Origin: Candidatus Nitrotoga sp. LAW
GTDB lineage: Bacteria; Pseudomonadota; Gammaproteobacteria; Burkholderiales; Gallionellaceae
Direction of reading: 5' to 3'
Assembly: GCA_003402315.1 (NCBI GenBank)
Contig: QFXI01000018.1
Span: 119,015 to 183,014, forward strand
Length of the DNA stretch: 64,000 bases
Of the stretch, positions 10,358 through 20,828 are shown one piece after another (the first letter of the stretch is position 1; the number at the start of each line of letters is the position of its first letter). The notes beneath the pieces are model-generated. The model worked only from the letters and a program-made list of their open reading frames with translations, was not told where the DNA came from and made no database searches. A program made the translations under genes and the position numbers.

Positions 10358-12931
10358 ATGCCAGCCCTCTTTGGGAAGTTTGCACATGTGAGCCAGGAAA
10401 TACCCGATCCAACTGATATGCGCGGCCTGACGCATGCCGAAGCACGTCGGCGACTGCAAGCTGAAGGGATGAATGAATTGCCCACAGCCAGAAGCCGCGA
10501 CATCCCGGCGATTGCACTGGAAGTAGTGCGTGAACCAATGTTTTTGCTGTTGTTGGTGGCTGGAATGATTTATCTGCTGTTGGGCGACGTCAGCGATGCG
10601 CTGATGTTGCTGGGCTTTGTGTGCATGGTGATGGGGATCACCATTTATCAGGAACGCAAGACGGAACGGGTGTTGGAGGTATTGCGCGACATCAGCAGCC
10701 CGCGCGCGCTAGTGATGCGTGAAGGTGTCGCGCAACGCATCGCCGGACGTGAAGTGGTGCGTGGCGACATCCTGATTCTGGCCGAAGGTGACCGGGTGCC
10801 GGCGGACGCGGCGCTGATTTCCTGCAGTGATTTTGCGACGGATGAATCAATGCTCACTGGTGAATCAGTGTCGGTACGCAAGATCGGTCAACCTGATGCC
10901 ATCAAGCTGTATCCGCCTGGCGGCGATGATTTGCCGTTTGTGTATTCTGGAACGCTGGTGGTGCAAGGACGCGGCGCCGCGCGCGTGCTGGCGACCGGAC
11001 CACATACCGAACTCGGTAAGGTCGGCAAGGCATTGCAAGTATTGGATAACGAGTCCACGCCATTACAAAAAGAAATCAACAGGCTGGTGCGCAACCTCGC
11101 CATTGTTGGCGTCCTGTTAAGCTTGCTGTTGGTAATGGTCTATGGCCTGAGCCGTGACGATTGGTTGCACGGATTTCTGGCTGGCATCACGCTGGCGATG
11201 TCAATCTTGCCGGAAGAATATCCATTTGTGTTGATCGTGTTCATGGCAATGGGGGCATGGCGTATTTCGCGCCATCAGGTGCTGACCCGCCGCATGCCCA
11301 CGGTGGAAACACTGGGCTCGGCTACTGTGCTGTGTGTAGACAAGACCGGCACACTCACACTCAATCAAATGACAGTACAGCAATTAATTGCTGGCGATGC
11401 ATCGTTCGTAGTGGCTGCATCGCACGCTCCACTACCCGAGACATTTCATGAGTTGGTCGAATTCAGCATTCTGGCGAGCAAAACCGATCCCTTTGATCCA
11501 ATGGAAAAAGCCATCCACGCACTCGGCGAATATTATCTGACTGACACAGAACATCTGCACCGTGATTGGGCGCTGGCTCATGAATATTCATTGTCGCCGG
11601 AACTGCTCGCGCTCTCACATGTATGGCGGGCAAGCGACAGCAATGAATACGTAGTGGCAACCAAAGGCGCGCCGGAAGCAGTGGCCGATTTGTGCCATCT
11701 GAATGAGCATCAATTATCTTTACTTTCTACTCAGGTCAATATTCTCGCGGCACAAGGCATGCGCGTGTTGGGGGTAGCCAAGGCCAGTTATCGCGGCCGT
11801 GAATGGCCAAGCATTCAACATGACTTCGAATTCGAATTTATCGGCCTGGTCGGATTGGCTGATCCAGTCCGCCCTACCGTTGCAGCGGCGCTCAAGGAAT
11901 GCACTGCGGCAGGCATCCGAGTGGTGATGATTACCGGCGATTATCCTGCTACCGCTGCCGCAATTGCTCAACAGATTTATCTGCCCGGTGGGCATGGCAG
12001 CATCATTACTGGTATGGAACTTAATCAAATGGATGATGCAACATTGCGCGAACGCATCCGCCACAACAATATTTTCGCGCGTATGGTACCGGAGCAAAAA
12101 CTGCGGCTGGTGAACGCGCTCAAGGCAAACGGCGATATAGTGGCGATGACCGGCGACGGGGTAAACGACGCTCCTGCGTTAAAAGCGGCGCACATCGGCA
12201 TCGCCATGGGTGGGCGTGGCACCGATGTGGCACGCGAAGCAGCCGCACTGGTATTGCTGGATGATGATTTTGCCTCAATCGTGCGCGCCGTGCATATCGG
12301 GCGCAGTATTTTCGATAACCTGCGCAAAGCGATGGCTTATATTTTTGCGGTACACATACCCATCGCCGGCTTGTCGCTGATTCCATTGTTACTGGGCTGG
12401 CCAACGGTATTCGTTCCGGTCCATATCGTGTTTATGGAAATGATCATCAACCCGGCCTGCTCCATCGCCTTCGAAGCGGAACCAGCAGAGCGCAATGTCA
12501 TGCGGCGCCCGCCGCGCAGCCCACAAGAGCCGCTGTTTGGAAGACAGGTCATCCTGCTCAGCCTGTTACAGGGTACATTGCTGTTACTAACCACACTCGT
12601 AGTACTGGGCTATGCACTGCACCAGGGCGCAGCGGAAGAGGAGGCCCGTGCACTGACTTTTTCCACGCTGGTCATCGGCAATATTGGACTGATTTTGGTC
12701 AACCGTTCCTGGCAACTTAACATCTTCAGCTCACTCAACAACCGCAATTCTGCACTGTGGTGGGTAGTAGGCGGTGCATTTTCCTTCCTTCTGCTAATCC
12801 TGTATTTACCCTTCTTACGTGAAATATTTCACTTCGCGCCTCTCACTCCCTATCAACTCGCGTTGAGTTTTGCTGCCGGTCTGTGCAGTGTGCTCTGGTT
12901 CGAATTGCTCAAGTTCGTTCGGCGGCACTAA
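10358..12931 (+). CDS. cation-translocating P-type ATPase
   Basis: CVDKTGTLTLNQ phosphorylation site, DESMLTGES, MTGDGVNDAPALK, multiple TM helices; start may be 10313 or 10358. Confidence 0.95.
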   Translation: MPALFGKFAHVSQEIPDPTDMRGLTHAEARRRLQAEGMNELPTARSRDIPAIALEVVREPMFLLLLVAGMIYLLLGDVSDALMLLGFVCMVMGITIYQERKTERVLEVLRDISSPRALVMREGVAQRIAGREVVRGDILILAEGDRVPADAALISCSDFATDESMLTGESVSVRKIGQPDAIKLYPPGGDDLPFVYSGTLVVQGRGAARVLATGPHTELGKVGKALQVLDNESTPLQKEINRLVRNLAIVGVLLSLLLVMVYGLSRDDWLHGFLAGITLAMSILPEEYPFVLIVFMAMGAWRISRHQVLTRRMPTVETLGSATVLCVDKTGTLTLNQMTVQQLIAGDASFVVAASHAPLPETFHELVEFSILASKTDPFDPMEKAIHALGEYYLTDTEHLHRDWALAHEYSLSPELLALSHVWRASDSNEYVVATKGAPEAVADLCHLNEHQLSLLSTQVNILAAQGMRVLGVAKASYRGREWPSIQHDFEFEFIGLVGLADPVRPTVAAALKECTAAGIRVVMITGDYPATAAAIAQQIYLPGGHGSIITGMELNQMDDATLRERIRHNNIFARMVPEQKLRLVNALKANGDIVAMTGDGVNDAPALKAAHIGIAMGGRGTDVAREAAALVLLDDDFASIVRAVHIGRSIFDNLRKAMAYIFAVHIPIAGLSLIPLLLGWPTVFVPVHIVFMEMIINPACSIAFEAEPAERNVMRRPPRSPQEPLFGRQVILLSLLQGTLLLLTTLVVLGYALHQGAAEEEARALTFSTLVIGNIGLILVNRSWQLNIFSSLNNRNSALWWVVGGAFSFLLLILYLPFLREIFHFAPLTPYQLALSFAAGLCSVLWFELLKFVRRH

Positions 12932-12938
12932 GCAAGCC

Positions 12939-15380
12939 ATGCGCTATGCCGTTTTATTTTTTGCATTGGGCGTATGGCTGTTGCAACAACAGGCCGTGCT
13001 TCCCAACCCCGCTTGGAGTGGGTTGGCATTATTGTTTGCTATTGCTTGGATGCTACCGCGTAACACTCTTGTGCAGCGTAAAGCATCCCCTGTTTTTCTT
13101 GCGGCATTTGCCTGTACCTTTGGTTTTTTCTACGCTGCATTTTTTGCGCAGCAACGTTTGTCCGACGCTCTGCCTGCCGAATGGCAGGGCAAAGATATTC
13201 AAATCATCGGTGTGGTGGGAAAGCTTCCCATACAGCATGAACGCGGACTTCGTTTTGTCTTCGATGTGGAGCAGGTGCTCACCCCCAATGCTATTGTTCC
13301 GCCACACATCCTGCTTGTAAGTTACGATGGTGCGCGGGAAGAACCTCTTGACATCCATGCCGGTGAACGCTGGCGATTCACAGTACGCTTGAAGCAACCG
13401 CACGGCAGCAGTAATCCCCACGATTTTGATTTTGAAGCATGGATGCTGGAAAACAAGCTGCGCGCCAACGGCTATATTCGTCGAGCACAAGATAACTCAC
13501 GACTGGATGCGTTAGTGAAATCACCTGATTACTACATCCAGAGCCTACGCGAAAAAGTACGCGACCACATCCAGAAAACGTTAACCCCCCTTCCCAATCA
13601 GCTTCATCCTTTACAAATTTCACACGCCGCAAGCGGGAAAAAAATTCTCGATAGCGCTGAGATGAGTGTTACCGAAAAAAATGATTATGTCGGCGTGTTA
13701 ACCGCACTTGCCATCGGCGACCAGGCCGGCATCCCAGCGGCGCAGTGGCAGGTTTTTACGCGAACTGGAGTCAATCATTTGATGAGTATTTCAGGCTTGC
13801 ACATCACCCTGCTGTCAGGGCTGGCGTTTGCCGCAAGCTATTGGTTATGGCGGCGCAGTGCGCGCCTCACGCGCACGCTACCGGCACGCAAAGTTGCTGC
13901 GCTCATCGGTTTGCTAGTGGCACTCGGTTATGCGCTACTGGCAGGCTACGGTGTACCGGCGCAACGTACAGTGTATATGCTGGCGACGATCGCTACCGTG
14001 TTGTGGCTCTCACGCACTGTCGCACCGTCGCAAATTCTTGCGGCCGCCTTGCTCGTTGTATTGTTACTCGACCCATGGGCGGTGCTATCACCGGGATTTT
14101 GGCTCTCTTTCGGCGCGGTGGCATTGATTTTTTATGTGACCGCACATCGGTTGCGCCCTCCGCACTGGTTAGTAACGTATGGTCGCGTTCAATGGGCAAT
14201 GAGTATCGGGCTGATCCCTCCGCTGTTGGCAATGTTCCAGCAAGTTTCATTGGTGTCGCCCATCGCTAATGCTTTTGCCATTCCGTTGGTCAGTTTCGTG
14301 GTGGTGCCGCTCACTTTGCTGGGCACTGTACTTCCCTTCGATTGGCCGCTGTGGCTGGCGCATCAGGCCATGGGAGTGTGCGGTAACCTGCTGAAGTGGC
14401 TGAATGACCTGCCAGAGGTGGTATGGACACAGCACGCCCCGCCCACATGGAGCATAGCTATCGGCATGTTTGGTGTGCTATGGATGTTATTGCCGCGCGG
14501 ATTCCCCGCACGCTGGCTGGGACTGATCGCCCTGCTACCGATGTTTCTAGTACTGCCCGCAGTACCACCAGAAGGTTCACTACGCTTGGTAATTTTCGAT
14601 GTCGGGCAAGGCTTGGCGGTCGCCGCGCAGACACACGACCATGCACTGCTCTATGATGCCGGCCCCAATTTTAATAGCGAGGCTAACAGTGGCAACCGCA
14701 TTCTCATCCCGGCGCTGCGGGGCATGGGCATCGCGCGACTCGACGGCCTGATTCTTACCCACGATGACAACGACCACACTGGCGGTGCATTATCTATTTT
14801 GCAAGGCATTCCCGTAGATTGGCTCTCATCCTCGCTGGCAACAAACCATCCCCTGTTGCAACACGCTTCGAACACCCAGCGCTGCATGGATGGGCAAACC
14901 TGGGAATGGGACGGCGTGCACTTTGAAGTGCTACACCCGACAGCGGAAAGTTATGCGGAAGAAAAAATCCGCGACAATAACCGCAGCTGTGTATTGAAAA
15001 TCAGCACGGGCAAAAACAGCGTGTTGCTTGCCGCCGACATTGAAAAAGATTCCGAATGGCGGTTACTGAAACAACATGAGGAAGAGCTCCCCGCCACGAT
15101 TTTAGTGGTGCCACACCACGGCAGCAAGACCTCGTCAGTGAATGCCTTCGTAGCGGCCATACATCCGCGCTATGCTGTATTCACCGTGGGTTACCGCAAT
15201 CGCTTCGGTCATCCGAATAAAGAGGTGGTCGAACGCTATCTTGCAGTAAATAGCGAACCATTACGTTCGGATCGGGACGGCGCCATCATCGTGGAAATGG
15301 ATGTGCAGAATATCAGCGTGGAGCGATATCGCAAAAGCCACGCACGATACTGGCACCAAGACATTGCTGGTGGAACATAA
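12939..15380 (+). CDS. comEC: DNA internalization-related competence protein ComEC/Rec2
   Basis: Competence domain (FTRTGVNHLMSISGLHITLLSGL) plus C-terminal metallo-beta-lactamase fold (DVGQGLAVA, LTHDDNDHTGG, VVPHHGSKTSS). Confidence 0.95.
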   Translation: MRYAVLFFALGVWLLQQQAVLPNPAWSGLALLFAIAWMLPRNTLVQRKASPVFLAAFACTFGFFYAAFFAQQRLSDALPAEWQGKDIQIIGVVGKLPIQHERGLRFVFDVEQVLTPNAIVPPHILLVSYDGAREEPLDIHAGERWRFTVRLKQPHGSSNPHDFDFEAWMLENKLRANGYIRRAQDNSRLDALVKSPDYYIQSLREKVRDHIQKTLTPLPNQLHPLQISHAASGKKILDSAEMSVTEKNDYVGVLTALAIGDQAGIPAAQWQVFTRTGVNHLMSISGLHITLLSGLAFAASYWLWRRSARLTRTLPARKVAALIGLLVALGYALLAGYGVPAQRTVYMLATIATVLWLSRTVAPSQILAAALLVVLLLDPWAVLSPGFWLSFGAVALIFYVTAHRLRPPHWLVTYGRVQWAMSIGLIPPLLAMFQQVSLVSPIANAFAIPLVSFVVVPLTLLGTVLPFDWPLWLAHQAMGVCGNLLKWLNDLPEVVWTQHAPPTWSIAIGMFGVLWMLLPRGFPARWLGLIALLPMFLVLPAVPPEGSLRLVIFDVGQGLAVAAQTHDHALLYDAGPNFNSEANSGNRILIPALRGMGIARLDGLILTHDDNDHTGGALSILQGIPVDWLSSSLATNHPLLQHASNTQRCMDGQTWEWDGVHFEVLHPTAESYAEEKIRDNNRSCVLKISTGKNSVLLAADIEKDSEWRLLKQHEEELPATILVVPHHGSKTSSVNAFVAAIHPRYAVFTVGYRNRFGHPNKEVVERYLAVNSEPLRSDRDGAIIVEMDVQNISVERYRKSHARYWHQDIAGGT

Positions 15381-15884
15381 GGGCACCTCTAAAAATCCAA
15401 TTTTGCGAGCAGCCGCTTTGCGGCTTGCCTGCTTACCCCGCTTCGTCACAATACGGCGTTACTCGAAAAAAATTATCGCTTACATATCAATCATATGCCG
15501 CGCTCAAATTTTTTACTCGTTTGCCATAAAATATGGATAACCCACCAAAATACGATAGTTTAATAATTTTCAACCCATATCAGGGCTACCAGTCCAAGAA
15601 AGTAGAGGCATAGCGGGGGTGTTTCAGCGATATCAATCACCCGGCGGAAAATCAACGGGCAGATCCTGATCGACGCAAGTTTGATCGGCGCTCCTGATGT
15701 CCGCAATAGCCGATGAAGTGACGGTTGGCATTCTCGTCATGACGGACAGATCATCGGTCCCTGCTGTCATTTTGGGGCAGAATTTTGAATGATCATTTCT
15801 GGCGACCATTCGACATTTTCCTGCGTGGGCGGTAGCATCGCGCTCCATTTTTTATCAGTTCGATTTCAGACCTCTCTCCTGACC

Positions 15885-17150
15885 ATGTCTATTGAAACTC
15901 CCGCCCGCGCCTGCGGCATCGATTTCGGCACATCCAACTCCACCGTAGGCTGGTTGCGTCCTGGCCAGCCTAGCCTGCTGGCACTGGAAAACGGCAAGCC
16001 CATTCTGCCCTCCGTAGTTTTTTTCAATGCCGAAGAAAACACCGTAAGCTTCGGCCAAGCAGGTCTCAAGGAATATCTGGATGGCTACGAAGGCCGCTTG
16101 ATGCGCGCCTTGAAGAGCCTCCTCGGCAGCAGCCTGATGGAAGGCAAAACCGAAATCCAGGGCCGTTCGCTGCCCTACAAGGAATTACTGACCCAATTCA
16201 TCACCGAACTCAAGCACCGCGCCGAAATGGCAGCGGATCGCTCTTTCGACCAAGCCGTGTTTGGTCGGCCGGTGTTTTTTGTGGATGACGATACGGCGGC
16301 CGACGACAAAGCCGAGGTGACGCTGGAAGCCATCGCCCGCACCGCCGGCTTCCGCGAGGTGAACTTTCAGTACGAGCCCATCGCCGCAGCCTATCACTAC
16401 GAACGCCAGATTAACCACGAGGAACTGGTGCTGATCGCTGACATCGGCGGCGGCACCTCCGACTTCTCCCTGATCCGGCTCTCGCCGCAACGCGCACTGG
16501 CAGCCGACAGGCGCGACGACCTGTTGGCCAATAGCGGCGTGCACATCGGCGGCACCAACTTCGACCGACAACTGAGCCTGGGAGGCGTGATGCCCCTGCT
16601 GGGCTATGGCAGCCTGCTCAAGCGCGGCTTGACCATGCCCTCCAGCTACTACATGAATCTTGCCACCTGGCACACTATCAACCAGGTCTATACCAGCCGC
16701 ACCTGGGCCGAATTGCAGGAGCTGTACCTGGACACCCAAGCGCCTGAAGCCATGGACCGCCTGCTCAAGCTGATCCGCGACCGCGCCGGCCATTGGCTGG
16801 CCGTGCAGGTGGAAGAAGCCAAGATCGCCCTGTCCACCGGCAATAGCGCAGCCCTACATCTGGATAGACTCGCACCCGGCATGCGCCACACGCTGACCCG
16901 TATCGAGTTTGAAAAAGCGTCGGCAGAGCTGGTAGAACAGATCGGCAACACTTTGGGCACCTTGCTGGCAAAGGCCGGCGTGCGTAGCGAGGCGGTGGAT
17001 ACGATATTTTTCACCGGCGGTGCCAGCGGCGTGCCCATGCTGCGCGAACGCATTGCCGCAATCTTACCTATGGCCCGGCGCATGGAAGGCGACTTGTGCG
17101 GCAGCGTTGGCGCCGGTCTTGCAGTAGAGGCACAACGGCGCTTTGGCTGA
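15885..17150 (+). CDS. Hsp70 family protein (YegD-like)
   Basis: GIDFGTSNSTVGW, LIADIGGGTSDFSLIRL, FFTGGASGVPMLRERI actin-like ATPase motifs; no C-terminal substrate-binding domain. Confidence 0.88.
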   Translation: MSIETPARACGIDFGTSNSTVGWLRPGQPSLLALENGKPILPSVVFFNAEENTVSFGQAGLKEYLDGYEGRLMRALKSLLGSSLMEGKTEIQGRSLPYKELLTQFITELKHRAEMAADRSFDQAVFGRPVFFVDDDTAADDKAEVTLEAIARTAGFREVNFQYEPIAAAYHYERQINHEELVLIADIGGGTSDFSLIRLSPQRALAADRRDDLLANSGVHIGGTNFDRQLSLGGVMPLLGYGSLLKRGLTMPSSYYMNLATWHTINQVYTSRTWAELQELYLDTQAPEAMDRLLKLIRDRAGHWLAVQVEEAKIALSTGNSAALHLDRLAPGMRHTLTRIEFEKASAELVEQIGNTLGTLLAKAGVRSEAVDTIFFTGGASGVPMLRERIAAILPMARRMEGDLCGSVGAGLAVEAQRRFG

Positions 17151-17232
17151 TAACGCGGCAATTCGTAGTCCAACCCACGCATCACTACTCGCGCTTTGAA
17201 AAAGCTGTAAGAAGATCCATCAAAAAAACATT

Positions 17233-18117
17233 TTAAAATCTCTTACCCAACCTCTGTTCAAACAGGGTAACGATGGCAGATGAATCCTCTTCACCCATTC
17301 CCGCCTCAACAAGGGCATTGATATAAGCAGCCGCCATCTTGGTGCCCGGCAATTCAATAGCCAGTTCATCTGCAAATTGCCGCACGATGCACAGGTCTTT
17401 CTGATGCAGCTTGGCTTTGAAACCAGGCGTGAAATTATGCGTAAGCATGCGTTGTCCCTGCACTTCAAGTATTCGGCTGCCTGCAGATCCTCCCAGCAAA
17501 GCTTGCCTTACTTTTGCGGGATCCACACCGGATGTAACAGCCAGCGCAAAGGCTTCAGCAATCGCGGCAAGCGTTTGTGTTATCACAACCTGATTGCACG
17601 CTTTGCTCACTTGCCCAGCACCATGATCGCCGATATGAACAATGTTTTTTCCCATCACTTGCAGTACAACCAATGCTTGCTGGAATATGTCGGCCTTACC
17701 ACCCACCATGATAGAGAGCGTGCCATCGATGGCTCCCTGGCTGCCACCCGAAACCGGTGCATCAAGCATGTTGATTTTTTTCTGCGCTAGTGCTGATGCT
17801 ATTTGACGGGTGACTGAAGGTGAGATGGTGCTCATGTCGATTACCGTGCTGCCGGTTTGTGCGCCGTGAATGATGCCCTGTTTACCGAGGATAACTTCCC
17901 GTACATCTTCGGTATCAGAAACATTGGTAAAAATCAGGTCGCAATGTTTTGCCAGTGCTTGCGGGGTGTTGCATGCCTGCGCACCAGCCTGCACCAGTTG
18001 CTGCATTTGTTCGGGGCGACGCGCATACACCCATAGCGGATAATCCGCTTTGAGCAAGTTATTGGCGCAGGCATGTCCCATCACGCCCAGGCCGATGTAA
18101 CCAATATTGGGTTTCAT
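17233..18117 (-). CDS. NAD(P)-dependent beta-hydroxyacid dehydrogenase (2-hydroxy-3-oxopropionate reductase-like)
   Basis: IGYIGLGVMGHACANNLLK, MLDAPVSGGSQGAIDGTLSIMVGG, GAGQVSKACNQ. Confidence 0.9.
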   Translation of the reverse strand: MKPNIGYIGLGVMGHACANNLLKADYPLWVYARRPEQMQQLVQAGAQACNTPQALAKHCDLIFTNVSDTEDVREVILGKQGIIHGAQTGSTVIDMSTISPSVTRQIASALAQKKINMLDAPVSGGSQGAIDGTLSIMVGGKADIFQQALVVLQVMGKNIVHIGDHGAGQVSKACNQVVITQTLAAIAEAFALAVTSGVDPAKVRQALLGGSAGSRILEVQGQRMLTHNFTPGFKAKLHQKDLCIVRQFADELAIELPGTKMAAAYINALVEAGMGEEDSSAIVTLFEQRLGKRF

Positions 18118-18396
18118 AAGGTCTCGCAGTTCAAAAATCAGAAAAAACAGGCTACAGCATTGCAATCATTTTGGCGAGCCATGCTCATGCCTAGTCTCTG
18201 CCCGACGGAGCTTACTTGGTCGCGGGAAGTTGAATGAGGAGATTAAATCGAGTGTGGCCCAATTTACTGTTTAACCTTTTTATTTTTGCCTTGATTTTTA
18301 ATAAAAATAGCATACCTGCCTATTATTCATGAAAGCAATTTCAGTCAAGACGCACGCAGCTCCAACACGTATATTTCCTCTCAAGGAGAAGTAACG

Positions 18397-19263
18397 GTGA
18401 AAACTATGAGAGAACAGATATATGCTGGGAGGTTTTACAGGGTATTCAACTATATCGACAAACATCTTGAAGAAGAACTAAGCGTAGATTTGCTGAGTCA
18501 GTTTGCAAATTTCTCGAAATTTCATTTTCACCGGCAATTCTCCGAATACTGCAGCATCAGCGTCATTAGATATATCCAGTTAATGCGGCTCAAGCGTGCC
18601 TCCTACAGGCTGGCGTTCAACCCTCTTGAACGGATTATCGACATAGCGCTAGATGCTGGATTTGAAAACCCGGAATCGTTTTCACGTGCGTTCAAAAATA
18701 CGATAGGACAAACCCCGTCTGACTTCAGAAAGAAACCGGAATGGGAACCATGGATTGAACGCTATCAATTTCCCAACAAAAAAAGGAATGCAAATATGGA
18801 AGTCAAAATCATCAATTTCGAACACACGAAAGTGGCTGCGCTTGAGCATCGTGGCGACCCAAAGTTAGTCAACAACTCGGTCAAAACATTTATTGAATGG
18901 CGTAAGGAATGTGGCTTGTCACCTATCACTTCAAGCAAAACCATAGGCATCGTCTACGACAACCCTGAAACTACCGCGCCTGATCAATTCCGTTTCGATA
19001 TCTGCGGCTCAGTAACGGAAGTGATTCCGAAAAACCAGCAGGGCATCATCAACAAACAGATACCTGAGGGTCGCTGTGCTGTCGTTTGCCATGTGGGCTC
19101 ATATGACAACATTGGAGAGGCAGCGTATTACTTGTACAGAGATTGGTTACCCGGCAGTGGCGAAGAGTTGCGCGATTTTCCCTTGTTTTTTCACTATCTG
19201 AATCTGGATTCAGATACACCAGAACATGAACTGAGGACAGATGTTTATCTTCCGTTGAAATAA
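18397..19263 (+). CDS. AraC-family transcriptional regulator with C-terminal GyrI-like effector domain
   Basis: Two HTH segments (FSKFHFHRQFSEYCSISVIRYIQLMRLKRASYRLAF; DIALDAGFENPESFSRAFKNTIGQTPSDFRK) then GyrI-like domain; GTG start with AAGGAG 12 nt upstream. Confidence 0.9.
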   Translation: MKTMREQIYAGRFYRVFNYIDKHLEEELSVDLLSQFANFSKFHFHRQFSEYCSISVIRYIQLMRLKRASYRLAFNPLERIIDIALDAGFENPESFSRAFKNTIGQTPSDFRKKPEWEPWIERYQFPNKKRNANMEVKIINFEHTKVAALEHRGDPKLVNNSVKTFIEWRKECGLSPITSSKTIGIVYDNPETTAPDQFRFDICGSVTEVIPKNQQGIINKQIPEGRCAVVCHVGSYDNIGEAAYYLYRDWLPGSGEELRDFPLFFHYLNLDSDTPEHELRTDVYLPLK

Positions 19264-19670
19264 CCAGTTCATTCTATGCAATATGCCTGAACCCATTACT
19301 TATTTATTTTTCTATAAAAAACAGTATTCTGCCGCCTATTTTTTAATATATATTTCAAGATAAAGTATGTAAGAATATTTACTTTTATTGACTCGCCCAT
19401 TAAATGGTTTAAGCAGCATATTTATGTGTGGGTCTTGAAAGTAGTAGCGATACATTCTCTGTTGCTCTCCAGCATCGTCATGTGATCGTTAGCAGCGGGC
19501 ACAACATTTCTTCTTGGTACGCACCTGTACTTTCAATCCTATGCCTGCCTCAGGTCTGAATTTAACCGCTCTTTCGGATTCAATTCAGAACTATCGTTGG
19601 GCAAATAAAAGCATTCCATTTTTCCTTGTTTTTTCCCAATATTTTTGATCATTAGTTCAAGGAATTCAAT

Positions 19671-20732
19671 CTAGACAGTGACGATTGGTACCCGTTCGGT
19701 CAGCGCGCACAGCAGTTCATAACTGATAGTACCTGCCGCATGAGCTACCTGTTCCACTGGCAAACCTTCCCCCCACAACGTCACACGACTACCCACATCA
19801 GCAAGAGGTAACGCACTTAAATCCACACTCAGCATGTCCATAGAGATACGTCCCAAAATGCGCGTACGCTGACCTTCTACCAGCACTGGCGTACCAGTTG
19901 GCGCATGGCGCGGATAGCCGTCGGCATATCCGCAAGCGACCACGCCAACGCGCGTGGGCGCCTCAGTACGGAATAACCCGCCATAGCCAATATTTTCGCC
20001 CGCCCGCAACTCTTGCACCGCAATGATGCGGCTTTGCAGTGTCATCACTGGCTGCAAGCCGAGTTGTTGCGCGCTGACTTCCGCAAACGGCGATGCGCCA
20101 TATAACATGATGCCAGGGCGCACCCAATCGGCATGGGTTGCGGGATAGCGCAACAGGGCGGCGGAATTGGCCAGCGAGCGCGCCATGCGATAGGGCGCGA
20201 GCGTATTGAATACGTCTAGTTGTGCAGCCACACCTGTCGCTTCGTCAGCGTGGGCAAAATGTGTCATTAGCGTAATGTCGCGTACGGCAGGGTGGGCTTT
20301 GAGTTTTTCCAGCGCAGCGGGAACCTTGTTTGGAGCAAATCCCAAGCGGTTCATACCGCTGCCGACCTTGAACCACACCTCCAAGCTGCCACGGCTCGGA
20401 TAGGCCTCCAGCATGTCAATCTGCTGCTGGGTGTGAATGACACAGGCGAGGTCGTACTCAGCCACCAGCGGCAAATCGTCCGGAGTAAAAAAGCCTTCCA
20501 GCAGCAGGATAGTCTGACTGAAGCCCGCATCACGCAGGCATATCGCATCACGGATATCCAACAATGCGAAACCTTCCGCCGCATTCAACGCTTCAGCGGC
20601 ACGCAATAAACCATGGCCATACGCATTGGCCTTGATCACCGCCATGATGCGTGCGCTGCTCGCGCGACGTGCGACTTGCAGGTTCCATTCTAACGCGGAA
20701 AGATCAATGCGGGCTTGGATTGGACGGGGCAT
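19671..20732 (-). CDS. alr: alanine racemase
   Basis: AVIKANAYGHGLLRAA PLP-lysine motif; MLYGASPF; CGYADGYPRH. Confidence 0.97.
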   Translation of the reverse strand: MPRPIQARIDLSALEWNLQVARRASSARIMAVIKANAYGHGLLRAAEALNAAEGFALLDIRDAICLRDAGFSQTILLLEGFFTPDDLPLVAEYDLACVIHTQQQIDMLEAYPSRGSLEVWFKVGSGMNRLGFAPNKVPAALEKLKAHPAVRDITLMTHFAHADEATGVAAQLDVFNTLAPYRMARSLANSAALLRYPATHADWVRPGIMLYGASPFAEVSAQQLGLQPVMTLQSRIIAVQELRAGENIGYGGLFRTEAPTRVGVVACGYADGYPRHAPTGTPVLVEGQRTRILGRISMDMLSVDLSALPLADVGSRVTLWGEGLPVEQVAHAAGTISYELLCALTERVPIVTV

Positions 20733-20828
20733 GAACGCAAGATTGCAGGATAAAATAGGGAGCTGTTAATGATAGCAGGCATCCTATTTTCGTGATATAA
20801 AACGCGCTCTTAAAAATTGCGCCTCCCA

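Noticed and set aside
13745-14269. 174-aa plus-strand ORF
   Set aside because: Alternate frame inside comEC, low-complexity Cys/Arg-rich composition typical of out-of-frame translation.
16185-16793. 202-aa minus-strand ORF
   Set aside because: Fully antisense to the Hsp70-like gene; explained by high GC third positions.
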